From Spirodela intermedia (Eukaryota; Streptophyta; Magnoliopsida; Alismatales; Araceae): DNA of 64,000 nt. A model generated the notes under the pieces. It had not been told where the DNA came from and made no database searches. It saw only the letters and a program-made list of their open reading frames with translations. Position 1 is the first letter of the stretch. The number at the start of each line of letters is the position of its first letter. Positions 24,135 through 37,564 of the stretch are shown here, one piece after another. The translations under genes and the position numbers were made by a program. Location: assembly GCA_902729315.2 (NCBI GenBank), contig LR746269.1, forward strand, positions 7,786,231 to 7,850,230. Reading direction: 5' to 3'.

Positions 24135-27100
24135 ATGGAAGCGGTCCCTGCTTATCTAGATGCCACCGCCGACGACAGCCGTCTGGATTTCGGCTGTATG
24201 GAGTACGGGTATGTACGCCTCCCTCCTGTCGATCTGTCTACACAGGCGCTACTGATTGATTCATGGAGGTTTTCTGGTTTATCGAGTTGTTCCGACCTGC
24301 GTAGGTGCAAGCATTACAGGCGGAGGTGCAAGATCCGAGCCCCCTGCTGTAATGAGGTTTTTTTTTGCCGCCATTGTCACAATGAGTCAGTGGTACGCTT
24401 CTCTTCTCTGTTTATTGCGTTAGGAAGCTGACGGTTCTTTCCTACTCGGGGGTGATACTTAGTTGTCTCTTCTTTGGTTTTTTTTTTCTTCCTCTTTTGG
24501 TGCTGGTTGGGGGTCCCGTAAAAGGCTGATCGGCATGAGCTCCGCCGCCAAGATATTAAGAGGGTGAGTCCTCGGATTCAACTGCTTGCTAAGCCTGAAA
24601 AATCGAATTATTCGGCTCTGATTTTCGTTCATGGTCGTTCCAGGTGATATGTTTGATATGTGATGAAGAGCAGACGGTAAAATTCTGCACTGAAGCTCAC
24701 GTGTCGCTCATTGTTTTTCTTATGACTTACTCTTCACTCGTTGGAGGGCACATTCTCTGAGCTTTTCTTTTCTTTCTCATCAGCCTGCACAAGTATGCTC
24801 GAATTGTGGGGTCAACATGGGGAGTTATTTCTGTCATATTTGCAATTTCTATGATGATGATGTAAGCTATCTATCATTTGATCACTTCTCTACCGCTTGT
24901 TCGTTGTTGGTTTCCATCTTGATGCCTGAAGATTCCTGTTTGAGTGTTTTGTTTGAGCGTTGCACCTTGCTGAATTTTTCAGACGGAGAAAAATCAGTAC
25001 CACTGTAATGACTGCGGTATATGCAGGTAACCCATATTTTCTCCTGATTTCATTTTTTTCGCCTCAACATTACCCGTATTGTTCGAGACTTGCAGTTATT
25101 TAACTATTTGATTTCAAAATTAGAGTTGGTGGCCGGGAAAACTTCTTTCACTGTCAGAAATGTGGTATGTATTCCTTGTTGATGGGGTTGATTCAGTTTT
25201 AATATCTTCTTGGAGCAATTACGTGCTCATAGAAATCTAACTACTTGTTTTACTCATTTTCCTTTGTTTAAATCCAGATAATGTAAGCCAGTCCATTGGA
25301 AATTTTAGGATTAATGTTAACCGTAGACTGTTTTTCCTATGTCCTGAGGCCTGTTGGAATTGTACTCGAATTTACCATGCCAAATACATTCTTGGCCTGC
25401 ACTCTATTTTTTGTTTGTTTTTGGAGGCATGATCTAGTTGGATCTGTCCTTTCCAAATATACGGATAAAACAAATAGAACGTAGACAAGGTAGTAACGCT
25501 GTACCAGACTTTGCTTTTTATGGCAAGGAAAGTTTCTATTAAGAAAAAGACCAAATAAGGTAAAAACTTTTTGGAAGAATATTATCGGAAAAAACTACAT
25601 ATATGTAACAGGATACAAGTGAGATAGAGCGACTAGAGAAAAAAAATTGTGATTGAAGGTGGTGAATCCTTCACATATGAATAGGAAAGTAAGACTACAA
25701 GATATGAAGTGGACATCAAATGCAACTGTAAACAAGACTGGTTTGGGGATGATTTCACAGCTACATGCAAGATTTACTGAGGTTCAAGGATAAGGAGAAA
25801 GGGGGAAAATGTAGGCTCAGATGGATCAGAATGTAGTTTTCAACTTGGGTTCTAATCGTCAGTAAACAGAGTTCCTAGTTCTGCAAAAATTAAGATTGCA
25901 TTGAGTGAATATGTCTCAAGGGGCTAGAATAGGCTATTATAACCTTTCCAGCTCAAATTAGTTATGATTTGTTCCTGTTGAAAGCGTGCTACTGGAACTT
26001 CTCATAAACAATCTGCCAAATGCAACCTAGTATTGATTTCACAAGGTCAGAGGATGTAAGTGGGTCCTGATTTTGGAAGGCACCATTCAATTTGTTCAAA
26101 TTTTTCTGGAACATGAGAAGAATCAAGCCAAATAGAGGATTTTAGAAAATCTATTTGAACACCTAAGTGAAGATTTCATCAGACGGTGAAAGGGTGGAAA
26201 TGGAGCATGATTCTGAGTGGCACCATTGTATCTCCACGAAGGTGGTAATGGCAACCTGTGTACGTTTCATGTTTACGTCGAAAACCTGTGTACGGTTCAT
26301 GAGTAAGGCAACTGTTGAAGATGCCAATGATTCTTTGACTCATGGAGGTGACCCTGCACTAGAAAGAGTTACTACTGAGAATGAGATTCCTTACAATGGC
26401 GTAACTGATGGTGCTGTCTCAAGCTCAGGGTACTTATGAAGCCAGGGATTGTTTCATGCAGAATGGTGTGTTTTCAGTGGCAGAAGTATAAGTGCTTGCA
26501 GAGTTGACTTTTTTTAACTTCCTCGATATTTCTCCGTGCAAAAATATTTTCCTTTCCATCTCCTCTCTTAATTTTATAAAAAAAAAAGAGGTGTCCAGAT
26601 GGAGGGGCTCTTAGTGAGGAAGGAATATGGATCAGGGGAACTCCATGTGTGATCTGAAAACACTTCAGATGCTTGAGTTTATTCAACACTTGGAAATACT
26701 TGGCTTATCACAAGAAAGTATACCGAATAACTGCTTCAGCTATTTGTAAAGGCGGACTGATTTTCTTGGAAAGGTATAGAAAACTGTAGATAGAATTCCT
26801 TTGGCAATGGTCCAAAGATAAAAGGGTTAGGAAAAGCCCGAGGGTCCAAATTCGACCATAATGGACTTGAATTTTGTGGTAATTAGTCAGACTCGAGTCT
26901 AGTTAAACGATGCTGACTTGAACAAACGAAAAATAAATATCTGCTTGATTTTGGTTCATTTGCTTCCACTCATTTGCCCCTATGTTATGAGTAATTTATA
27001 TCTGATTCCTATGACTTTCTCTTCCAAAAATTGCGTTAATCCCCCTCAGAATGTGCTTCCCAGGTGCTTGCTATTCAACAGAATTACGTGATAAGCATTC

Positions 27101-27827
27101 ATGTGTAGAAAACTCAATGAGACACCATTGCCCCATCTGCTACGAGGTATGTGCTCATGCAGGAATCTCAACACTTTAGAGTAACTGCACACTGATTTCG
27201 AAGCTATTTTGCAGTATCTTTTTGACTCGCTGAAGGAGACGAGGGTTTTGAAATGCGGCCATACAATGCATTCAGACTGTCTCGATGAAATGCTGCTACA
27301 TAGACAGTAATTGCCATCTTCTTTACTCGTTTTTATTTTCCCCGTTTAATTGCGAAATCCATCATATCATCTTGCAGAATTCCTTAAAACTTCATGAACA
27401 TATTATGCAGATACGCGTGCCCAATTTGCTTGAAGTCGATGATTGATATGTCCACATACTGGAGGAAGTTAGATGAGGAGGTTGGTACTCCATTCTCCGA
27501 AGAATAGTTGATACATTTTTCACTTGGGTACTGACAAAATCAGGGTAATGCGGCTGTTTTTATGAGGAGACATCAAGTCATGTATCATGTTAATATCACT
27601 AAACTTTATTCTGAAATAATCTTAGGCTTCAAGTTCCTGACGTTTTCCTTTCAAGATCCATGCGATATGAAGATCAAAGAAATTATCTGCCATAACTGAC
27701 GAATCCAGTGGATCCTGGGTGCCTTTCTACCGCTTCTGGTCCCAAATCTTTGGGGTTGCTTTTCCCAATAAACGTTGGTTACATTTCTTTACGTTATCTG
27801 TCTTGGGTGCTTTTAGCAGTCCTCAAT

Positions 27828-27862
<35 letters not shown>

Positions 27863-28450
27863 TGTGGTGGATCTGATTGACGAAATGCATAAATTCTAGG
27901 ATCATATACTGTGAAAAAACATTCTGATGGTTCTTGATTCATATTGAGATGCCATTTCTAGGTTCATCACTAGGTTGACGAAATATGGCTTATGATGGCT
28001 CTAATTTCTAGGAGAAACGCTGATTTATCTGTCTGATCTTAATACTTTTCAGGTTGCAGCTACTATTATGCCTGATGATTATCTGACCCGGAAGGTATGC
28101 AATTTCTTACTTGTTCACCCATATTTGAGACATTTTCCTTTTAGGAGTTGTTGAGATGTGTGCTGAGCTCTCCATCTTTCATCTTAAACCCTAAATCATT
28201 TTGATGCTGCTACCGATTGAGGTTTGACCCAGACTAATGGGTAATATCATGGAGGTAGACAAAGCCCTTGACGCATCTTTGTGGAAGAGAGTTGACCTCG
28301 ATCTGTGGGGGCCCCTTTCAGGTGTGGATCCTCTGCAATGACTGCAACGTCACTGGTGAGGTGGTGTTCCACGTTGTCGGCCAGAAATGCCAGCAATGCC
28401 ACTCGTACAACACTCGCATGGTTGCGCCTCCGGCCCTTCATCAATGCTAG
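24135..28450 (+). CDS. CHY-zinc-finger and RING-finger E3 ubiquitin ligase
   Basis: Twelve exons, all in frame: 24135-24208, 24305-24392, 24525-24563, 24644-24676, 24784-24861, 24983-25026, 25124-25164, 27064-27146, 27215-27306, 27411-27480, 28053-28094, 28322-28450. The product has 270 residues. Order: CHY-type zinc finger (about 25-97: [29 protein letters not shown]); CTCHY finger (98-155: [19 protein letters not shown]); C3H2C3 RING (155-198: CPICYEYLFDS, CGHTMH, CPIC); C-terminal zinc ribbon (CNDCN...[10 protein letters not shown]). This is the plant CHYR1/MIEL1/RZPF34 architecture and usual length. Those proteins are E3 ligases in ABA, drought and defence signalling, acting in nucleus and cytosol; which orthologue this is remains open. 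Intron 7 (25165-27063) is long, about 1.9 kb, while most others are short. Confidence 0.93.
27830..27861. repeat. (GA)n in intron 10 of the CHY/RING gene
   Basis: Perfect GA dinucleotide run inside the intron between exons 10 and 11. Confidence 0.9.
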
Positions 28451-28536
28451 GGCCCCTTCCTCCGCAAGGATATGGATTGCTACTGGTATTTTTTAAACCC
28501 ACCATTACATTCTTGGGCTTAGCCTCACACATGAAC

Positions 28537-28571
<35 letters not shown>

Positions 28572-29120
28572 GGCTTTCCTTTTCTTTTCCTTAATGAATG
28601 TGGGACGACACTGTGGGGAGGGGGGGTCATTATTCATCATATTGGACTTCCACTTACCGCTAATTTAGCTGTATAAATATACCCATTAAGCAGACGTGGA
28701 ATCTCGGTGTTGGCGGTGATGTCTCCTCACTCGCATCGTTTAGCCGCGACATTGCATTCTTCGGCTTACCCTGCCTGTCACATGAACACCATCTCTCTCT
28801 CTCTCTCTCTAGCTAGAGGCCAGAACAGCTCATGAACATCATTATAGAAACAATCAAACCCTTCGACAATGCTTTCCAAAAACTAAGAAGATCAAAGAAC
28901 CGTCACAACCTCCTCGACCCAGTCGACTCGGTCCAGGAACAGCCGACTGCCCGACCTATCAGAGTTCAGTGGGGTGGGTGTTCAGCATGGATCGTGACGA
29001 GTACAAGAATTACATCTAAAATGATGACGTCATTAAGAACGGGACCCATCCTCCATCACCCCGGGAAGCAAGCAAGATCTCGGGGTGTTGCACCACCTGC
29101 TCTGCTCTGCTCTGGTGCCT
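28451..29120. other. Convergent spacer between E3 ligase and kinase genes
   Basis: About 670 bases shared by the 3' ends of two converging genes. It contains (CT)n tracts at 28541-28569 and about 28792-28811. A short direct repeat (ATGAACA(T/C)CAT before each CT tract) suggests local duplication. No gene is seen. Confidence 0.6.
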
Positions 29121-32100
29121 TCACCCGAGCTGGAAGCTGCCGCCGCCTTCGCCCTTCCGCCTCTCCCTGCCGCCCGGCGGCTTCTTCCTCCTCAGGCGGC
29201 TGGTGTCGGCAGGCTCCGCCGTCGGGCCGGCGCCCCCGAGGGGCAAGACGCCGGAGAAGGAGGCGTCCCCCAGGTCGAATCCGGGGTGGTCCCCATAGCG
29301 GGAAGAGCCCAGGGGGAACCCAAGCGCTCCGTCCTGGTGCGGAGGGGGGAACTTCTCGCTCTTGCTCTTTGCATTCGAATGCGTCACCAGGCGCCGTCTC
29401 TGGCAATCAAGAAAAAACAAGCAGAGTTCTGAATCGAATCGGGGCAGCTCTCCTGAAAGCAGCCAGTTTCTGCCTACATGCATCCTCTCATGGGGGGGGG
29501 GGGGGGGGTACTGGTTCAATCCATGTTCTTGAGACCAGATATGAATGGAGCTGGACTACAACCCCTCATCTTTAGATGAAATAGGAAAGTATGTAGGAGC
29601 TTGCTCAGTGAAGGGTGGGTTCCCATTGCCTGGGCCTTGGGGGAGGATCCTCTCATGCTAGCTATCAACCCATATTTCGTCTCTTTTTGTCAACAGTTCT
29701 CAATAAGCAAATGTCGTAAAAATAGCCCAAAAAAAAAAAAGAAAAAAAGAAAAAATCACCATCTTCGGGGAGCTGGGGGTCCAAGAACGAACCAACAACA
29801 TACCAAACAGAGGTGTATGATCACATCCAGCTATTTATATTGTGCATGTATGATCCCATACTCTATACAGAGGACGGTTTTCCTCTATAAATTAGCCTCT
29901 GACTGTATAGACACATTCTTCTCCTATTTGGTATTCTGCCTGTATGATCCCATCCACCAATTTATATTGTGCGTGTATGATCCCATACTATACAGAAGAG
30001 GGTCTCTCTCTATAGATTATCCAGACTGTATCCACATTCTTCTCCTATTTATGTCATGCAACTATGATCCCTTACTATAGAGAAGGGGGTCTTCCCATTT
30101 ATATTGTGCGTGTATGATCCCATACTATACAGAGGAAGGGGGTCTTCCTCTATACATTAGCCACTGATCATGTATGGATATTCTTCTCCTATTTGGTATT
30201 GTGCCTGTGTGATCCCATCCACCACAAAAATGATCAAATAAAAGAAGAGAGAGCAGACGACGAGATGGCAAGAGTTAGTGTGACGTACATCTATGTTTAC
30301 TTGGAGCTCCGCATTGGCCTCGGGCGCAGGCATTGCCCTGGGAGCTCTGTCTCGTGGGCGAGTCTTCTTGGCGCCATCAGCATTAAATCTTCCACTGGGG
30401 GCTCTGACTCTGTCCAAGCACAGAAGAAAAGTAGGAGGGGGAGAACTCAGAATGTAGAACACCTTCGTACGAAATGTTTGAGCAACTAACTGAGTATCAA
30501 GATTTCATGGGAATCACTCTTAATCAGTTTCTTTTCATAATTTTCACAATCATAAACCAGTAGCCTGTGGGATGCAATCCCTTGCCACTTTCGATGAGAA
30601 AAGTACTTCAGAAGAGGAGCTTTCTGCTAAAGAGAAATAAGAAATTGAAGCAACACGCATTCTAAACCTTAAATGAGAGTATTTGACAAAGAAATAAGAA
30701 AGAAAGTCGAAAACAACCAAGAATATCATATTATCATATCATATGCGGGACTGTGCCACATATCATAAAATCAAAGACGGAATCATGAACCCAACTTAAT
30801 AATTTACCGACTTATTATCTCTGAACTTGAAGGGGAAGCAATGTATTACATTTCCATATTTCAAATAATAAAGAAGTATGATGCCAAGATCTTATTCCCA
30901 GGGTCAAGCGCCATCCTCTGCACATACTCATGAATTTTGTAAGGTCCGCGTTTCAAACGCCTAATGATAAATGATCATATCAGATTCGAACTCCCCAAGT
31001 GGAGGAGTTTAACCATCTGCCAAAGATTTTCCAGGCGAGTCCTATGTCAGGGTAGTTGACAGATCAGATGTTTCATCAGGAGTACCTTTACCACTTCACA
31101 CCAGAAAATCAAAGGAAGAAACTCGAGGGAAAACTCTCAAAATGATAACCGAGTCCGGCAGCATTTAAGAATTATCAATGTCAATACACCACTGGTTCCC
31201 CTTCGTATGTTATTATTTGAACAACACCCCTCTCTGTTATGCTACAATTTTCAATTTGGACCCCAGGAAATATGCGTTAACCTAAGAGATTCCTATCTAT
31301 TTATGTAAATATCTATATATATACTTTTTTTCTTCCTGGACACATACAAGCTACGAAGTTCTTGTTGTTACCTAGCCAAGCACCTCTATAACACGAAACT
31401 AAACTAAATTATGACTCTAATTCATCCTTGTATAGCTCCAGGTTTCATTGCTCAGGGATTTAATGATCAACTACCAACCACTGAAGGTCAGCAGCCATGT
31501 TATCTCAATGTTCATACTGCAATTAGGCTTCCCGAACAATATTTTTCAGCTTATTAAATTGATCCCGATCCTATTGGGTATAGCCCAACTGTGGATTTGC
31601 CTTGGATTATACAGTCTGATTTGAATGGAGTCTTTGTCGACCAAATTTCGATCTAAGATCCAGATTTCAAACCTTGCCCAAGCAGGCGGAGAAAATAAGC
31701 TCTTTTTTTTTTCCTGCCTTGATAACCAATTTTTCAACCAGGACACTTGGAACAGACATGATTTCTTCTAGAAACTGAGCCATATTGCACCAACCTACTG
31801 CATCAATAGACCATAAAGATATCAATTACAAATTAGATGCATGTACAAACAACAGACCATGACAGAAAACAGAAGAAAAAATTACGCAGTACCCGAACAA
31901 AAAGGAACTGATAAGATGGTGACAGCAAACCTTCTAGCTTCTTCATCCCTTATCTTTGCATCCATTTCTTTGCTTGGAGGGTACTTCGGTAGACTTGATG
32001 GTTCACAAGCATAGGGTTCAGTAGTAAAAAACTGCTGGGCCATAAGCAACACTTCTGTCATGAATCGGAGGATTAATGTGCCACGCGTATTATACACAGT

Positions 32101-34661
32101 ATTCATATACGAGCTTCGTGAAATCACAAATATATGAAATGAAATTTTATATACGAAATAAAATATATGTCATGGAACATAAAAATCCAAGAAACAAACA
32201 GAATAGTAGATGAATACGGTGAAGTAGATGAATCTTGAATAAAAACCGCCATTATGTATATCATACCCTCAAAATTCGTATGACTATATTTTTGCATTTT
32301 CAAATAAATCAAACAACTTGAATAACTGGACAAAATTGCCCTCAACTCAAGCCCACGTCATCAACATTTCAATTTCATACTAGTGAGCTCAAGCCTTGAC
32401 TACATTAGTAATTACAATAAACAATACAACAAAATAACTGTACGACACCATATGACTGTATCTAATTCATAAATTTACTTTTAAAACGTAATAAGTATGC
32501 GTTAAAAAAAAGGTTCAGATACATCAATCACAATGTAGAATATTAAGCTGCCTAAAAGCAGACATGGGATCTCGGATCAGAGCGTTTCACGAGCACAGTC
32601 CTTTTTCTTTTTATCAGCATTTTAGCGAAATTTGCCACAACTTTCTTACCCCTCCAAAGAAATGAAACACATTTTGCAAATGTTGATTTATCAGACTACA
32701 TGAAAAGTCAGAGAAGTAAACATACTCAGATGGAAAACACTCACTTTACTTTTTAACGAGGCAGATGCAGTCTGACGCTCTGCTGGGTCAATTGCTAGAA
32801 GAGTTTCAATTAATGGCAGAGACGATGATGGGAAATCTTTAAAAGTTTCCGCTATGCATCTTTTATATGGTTTCTGAGGCTTAAAGATTGTAGCATGAGG
32901 CAGCTTTGACTTTTTCCAATACTCCTCTGATGGTGAGCCGCATAGTTTAAAAATCCTGTGTAGCTGCTCAACCTGACAAATAGTTCAAAGAAGTAAATTA
33001 CCAACAATCGATGGAATTTCAGCTACCATTTTTTCAGTGTTTCATGGGGCAAAGAAATGATTCACGCCATGTGAGAAAATGAGACCTTTACCGAAAGATT
33101 CTGTACATGTTAGAATCTGAAGACAGAGAATGATAGACAAACTCTTGCCTGATGGTACTGCTAGGAAGTTTTGCACAAACAAGGAGAGATTTGAAAACTT
33201 TTTTCTTTGGTTTCCCCTTCATTATCTGAGGACACGAAAAACTCGTAACACTGCATCAACGGTCTCATTAGTTGAGCAGAGGAAATATGCACTTTTTTCT
33301 ATGATCGGGTAGTATTTATGTTTTCTCCTTCAAAATATTTTTCTTCAGGGCTATATACTTCAATAATGTATTTGCCATACTCCACCATAAAAAAAAACCT
33401 TCGCTAGGGCATGAAATACAGGCATTACCTCATTCCGACCAGGCATGATCGGTTTCCCAGCCAACAGCTCTGCTAGAATGCAGCCAGCACTCCAGAGATC
33501 CACACCCACACCGTAGTGAGTAGCGCCTAAAAGAAGCTCTGGAGCCCGATACCACAGAGTCACCACTCTGCTGGTCATGGGTTGCTTGTGCTCCGGATCA
33601 AATAATGAAGCCAAACCAAAGTCTGCAATCTTCAGCACCCCACTGTTGTCGAGTAGGAGATTAGACCCTTTTATGTCCCGGTGCAAGACACCCCGCCTGT
33701 GGCAATGCTCAAGCCCAGACAGCAGCTGATGCATGTAACACTTTACCTGCTCGCAGAAGTGATCTACTTCATGCCACCGTATTAACAAGCAAAAGGCCCA
33801 GTGAACTGGACTTGGGAGAGGCAAAGAGCAGCTACCTGAGGTTCAGTGAACTTGATCCCCGGTGTTGCAGCAAGTCCAGCCAGATCATGCTCCATGTATT
33901 CAAAAACAAGGTATAAGCTGCAGGACATCCTGGAGGTCACCAATCCTTCCAGCTTCACCACATTGGGGTGATCTAATCTCCTCAGGATGAGAATCTCCCT
34001 CGCCATGAACCTGACGCTCTCGCGCTCCAAGTTATCAAACCGCACCTTCTTCAAGGCCACAATCTTACCATTAAAAGTGTCTCTGGCCTTGTAAACATTA
34101 CTGTAAGTTCCCTGCCCTATCTACTAGACGCAGAGGATCAAGGATCAGAGCTCCATGAAGCTCTTGCTAGGGAGAAACTGATAAGAACCAAATCAAAGCA
34201 ATGCATGGACATGTGAGTGAAGTAAAATTCGAAGGGAGTAGTATAATGACCTTGTCGAGCTTCTGAAAAGTGTCCGCCCGACGGGGAATCCACCCTTTGA
34301 TGGCCTCACCCGCCACCTCCGCCAGCCATCCCGGCCACCCGGCAGCAACCTGCTCCCCCTGCACATGCTTCGCCGGATTGCTCAGCCTCGGGTTCGGCTT
34401 CTTCCTCTGCCGCTGCGGGAGGGAGTCCGACCCGCCATTGACTCCCGCTCTTCCGCTGCCAACCTCATCTTCCTCCTCGGCTTCCACACGACTGGACTCG
34501 AGAGCAACAACCCCACCCTCGGCATTGCAGAACGTCGACTGGGATTTGCTGATCGAGAGCGAGGAGAGGTCGTCTTCATCCTTCCCCTCAGCGACCGGAG
34601 CTGGAACTGCGGCGGCAGCAGCACTGCGCGGGCGCGCCTCTCGACCGAACACGCACCCCAT
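29121..34661 (-). CDS. CDK-like Ser/Thr kinase, IBS1/At1g54610 type
   Basis: Seven exons on the minus strand: 34661-34251, 34120-33836, 33746-33429, 32972-32745, 32031-31931, 30409-30289, 29399-29121; 580 residues. Starts MGCVFG, a strong N-myristoylation/palmitoylation signal, so membrane attachment is expected. Kinase domain from about 138: glycine loop IGQGTYSNVYKA, lysine in VALKK (161), HRDIKGSN (254-261), DFG (274-276), then ...RAPELLLGATHYG. The helix-C stretch is ERESVRFMARE rather than PSTAIRE. The C-terminal exons carry VRAPSGRFNADGAKKTRPRD and THSNAKSKSEKFPPPHQDG, hallmarks of the plant CDK-like (CKL) group that includes IBS1, linked to defence priming. All catalytic residues are present. 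The donor after exon 1 (AAG/GTCATT) is weak, but the junction LDK/IGQGTYS matches the family. The long intron 6 holds a minisatellite. Confidence 0.93.
29492..29508. repeat. Homopolymer G17 in kinase intron 6
   Basis: Seventeen consecutive G on the plus strand, 93 bases upstream (in gene orientation) of the last exon's acceptor. Could be length-variable or a sequencing/assembly soft spot. Confidence 0.85.
29814..30229. repeat. Minisatellite (about 120-145 bp units) in kinase intron 6
   Basis: Three imperfect copies plus a partial fourth, starting near 29814, 29941, 30062 and 30207. Each holds TGTATGATCCCATAC, CTATACAGA, GGTCTTCCTCTATA and ATTCTTCTCCTATTT in the same order. Inside units there is a shorter internal repetition of the TATTGTGCGTGTATGATCCC block. 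Confidence 0.85.
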
Positions 34662-35077
34662 CCCCGCCCCACCTCAACCTCATCTCTCAGCTCCTCTCCA
34701 GCACCCCATCCTTCCTCGACCTCATTGCTCCGCGCTGCAATTGAAAACCTCCCCGATCAGTAAGTACGTCGACGAGCGGGCATGGAGGGACGCAGGGCCT
34801 GTCGATGATCGGATCCCCAACAATGGGAAGAAACCCTAGAAGCGATCGTCGTCCATTCGCTAGAAGCTGAAGAAGAGAGCGAAGATCGAGGCTGAGAGGG
34901 TTTCCCGCAGTCGGTGGGAGCCTCAGCGCCGGGATGAGGACGGGAAGGTGGCATAAAAGCCGGTGAAGGAGGAGGAACACTGGCAGAGGCTACTACTCAG
35001 GCGTTACACGACATGGTAGGGAGGAGAATGCCGACACACAGATAGGAGTCGCCGGTGGGGCACAACTACTCTAGCGA

Positions 35078-35081
<4 letters not shown>

Positions 35082-35119
<38 letters not shown>
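35082..35119. repeat. (GA)n near the kinase transcription start
   Basis: GA run on the plus strand, read as CT in kinase orientation, about 420 bases before its ATG. Shorter GA runs follow to 35,340. Confidence 0.9.
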
Positions 35120-35122
<3 letters not shown>

Positions 35123-36581
35123 AGGATGATAGGAGAGAGAGAGAGTGATGTGTGTGGTCTGGCCTCTGCTGCTCTCTTCATTCACCCGCGGAGGTCGCGA
35201 CAGAGGGTGCTTTGACTCCGTAGCTGTGATATAATAACTACTCAGAAGAGAGAGAGAGACTCAGAGAGGAGAGAGAGAGGGCAGAGAGAGAATGAATACA
35301 GTGAGATGTACATTATAAATGTGAATGACGAGAGAGAGAGAGGATAGGTGGGGACCGTACAGCCCTTCATCTTCTCGTGGACGGCTGTGATTATATGGTG
35401 TCGGGTCCACCGTCCTTGCCTTTCGCCGTGATGCGAGAGCCATAAGGATCCGTGCCCGCGGCGACGAAGCCACAAGCTATAAATATTTGCCATTTATTTA
35501 ATTAATGAATAACCTCGTTTTAAATGAGGTCAACTGGCTGACCTTTTTGGTAAGCCAACCACCTATTTGAGCACACAAAGACTTTTTGACCGACGTCACT
35601 GAAGAGGGAGACAGACAGACAGAAGAGAGAGATAGACTCTAGAGCCCCCTGTGGAAGGTTTGACTTGGCTTAAACCCCTCGAGTCGGAAAGGTCAACGCC
35701 TCTCATAGGCCCAAATTTTAGGCTGCCACAAGTCAAAGTTTGAGATCATTTCCGCCATTAGAGCCCTTCCTGCCCATCTTTCCTCTGTCCCTTTACAACT
35801 GTTTCTCCCCTGGCATCCTCATTATGTGGTCAACCCCGTTGACAGGAGCCAATTGCATTCATTTATCCTTACTGGGTTTGATTTGGCCTTCCCAAGGGCC
35901 CATCCAGGTTGAGAGTCAAAAGTCCCATCCTTCATTCAACTACTTGGTTGACAATTTAAATGAATAAACCGCTACTTTCTCTCTCTCTCTCTCTCTAGTC
36001 ATCCCAATGTTAAAACCTGCGGCTACCTGGATCATGATTCTGACCAACGTCAAGGAGGAAAGTTGACCTACATGACTTTTGACTTTTTTCGCTGATCAAA
36101 AATGGAAAGATAAATATGATGAAAGAATTCACACTAACGTCTTATAGATTCACATAAAGATGAGATTAACAAGCCCACCTTGCGTGTACATGGAGAGGAG
36201 AGAGAGAGAACGTAAGAAGCAAGGGAGAATAATAAAATAAATAAATTACGACGAATATATTTGTTTGACCAAGCTTTAAAGCGATCAAAAGATCTGAGAA
36301 AGAAAATTACAATTTATTTTTATTCCAGGCCCAAAACGGATCCATTTACCATATTATCTAGGCCGATAATAACTTTATTTCTCCTCATTTTAATCCTAAA
36401 TAAATCGAAATAAATTTCAAGATATCCGTATTATTAAGCACCAGATTTCCTCATCCTCTTATTTAATCATAGAAATACTTAAGATCGCAAATGCATTTTC
36501 ACATTTATCAAAATATCTCAATTAGTCTCCATAATTTTTATCGCCCATTTATTCTACCCATTAAAATAAAATTGAAATAGA

Positions 36582-36583
<2 letters not shown>

Positions 36584-36655
<72 letters not shown>
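36584..36655. repeat. (CT)36 microsatellite
   Basis: Perfect 72-base CT run about 100 bases beyond the stop codon of the dsRNA-binding-protein gene, probably in or near its 3' UTR. In that gene's orientation it reads (GA)n. Confidence 0.95.
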
Positions 36656-36658
<3 letters not shown>

Positions 36659-36750
36659 CATGCAAGCAGAGAGAAGTAGACAGCGGATGGGAAATTCTTC
36701 GAAAGGAAGTTCAAGAATACTGCTGCTCGCAGATGGAGGGCTCATGAAGA

Positions 36751-37508
36751 TTATTTGGGGTCCCCACTTCGTGGCCGCCTCACAGTGATGGTGGGTCCCA
36801 CCGACCTAATCTGCACAGCTGGCACCCTGGGTCTAGCTGAGCATGCGGGAACTGCAGTCCTGATCATCACCGGTGCAACAGAAGGCGGCCACGTGTGCCC
36901 AAGTGACTCAGCTCCTGAACTGGCAGAGTGAGCTCCAGCCGCCACAGGAGGATTGTTGACCATTGGGGTCAACCTCGGAAAGCCACTTGTTGACTGGGAG
37001 GCTCGGTAAGGGCTGTGTAAATCTGACAGCTGAATCTCCAGGGTTCCAGAAGAGTCCAGAAGATTGGAGCAAGGGTCTCCAAAACGTTGGTTGACCTTTG
37101 CGCCGCTGACCCACCCCTCATGCTGTTCTTGGTAGCTACCTTCGTTAACCCCAAGTGGAAGAAACTGCTGACTTATGGGGTGTTGACCGACCAAAGAAGG
37201 CCTGTATGATTCCACCGGGTACCATGCTACTTGGGGCAAGTAATTGGGATATGCCCAGCAGTTGACTGGGTGGAGAAAGACCCCGCCGAATGAATCTGGA
37301 TCTTCAGGCTGACCACCTCGGTGCCCATCACTCTGCACGGGGACTCTGCGTCTGTTGGAGGCATGAAGATCTGCAAGGGCTCGGACGATGTTGACCCGCT
37401 CCTGTTCTTCATGAGGAGGAGAAGAGGAGGCAGCTGAAGCAGGGTGCAAACTCGGCACTGCAGCAGAAACATGCAAGAAATCAAATGAAAAATACCATAT
37501 ATAGCAGG

Positions 37509-37564
<56 letters not shown>

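Larger units (their letters stand above)
34662..36750. other. Kinase 5' UTR/promoter and spacer to the dsRNA-binding gene
   Basis: 34,662-35,300 is GC-rich, then GA-rich on the plus strand, that is CT-rich in kinase orientation, fitting a pyrimidine-rich leader. From 35,500 onward the hexamers GTCAAC/GTTGAC become very frequent. No further gene is supported; frames here are GA or CT repeat artefacts or shadows. Confidence 0.55.

Noticed and set aside
28832-29575. 247-codon plus-strand open frame and other GC-rich frames near 29.1-29.5 kb
   Set aside because: They overlap the last exon of the kinase gene on the minus strand; the minus-strand translation matches the family tail and the plus-strand frames show no domain.
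29814-30229. Considered as a CRISPR-like array
   Set aside because: Units are long, imperfect and contiguous, without unique spacers, and the setting is a plant intron; a minisatellite explains it.
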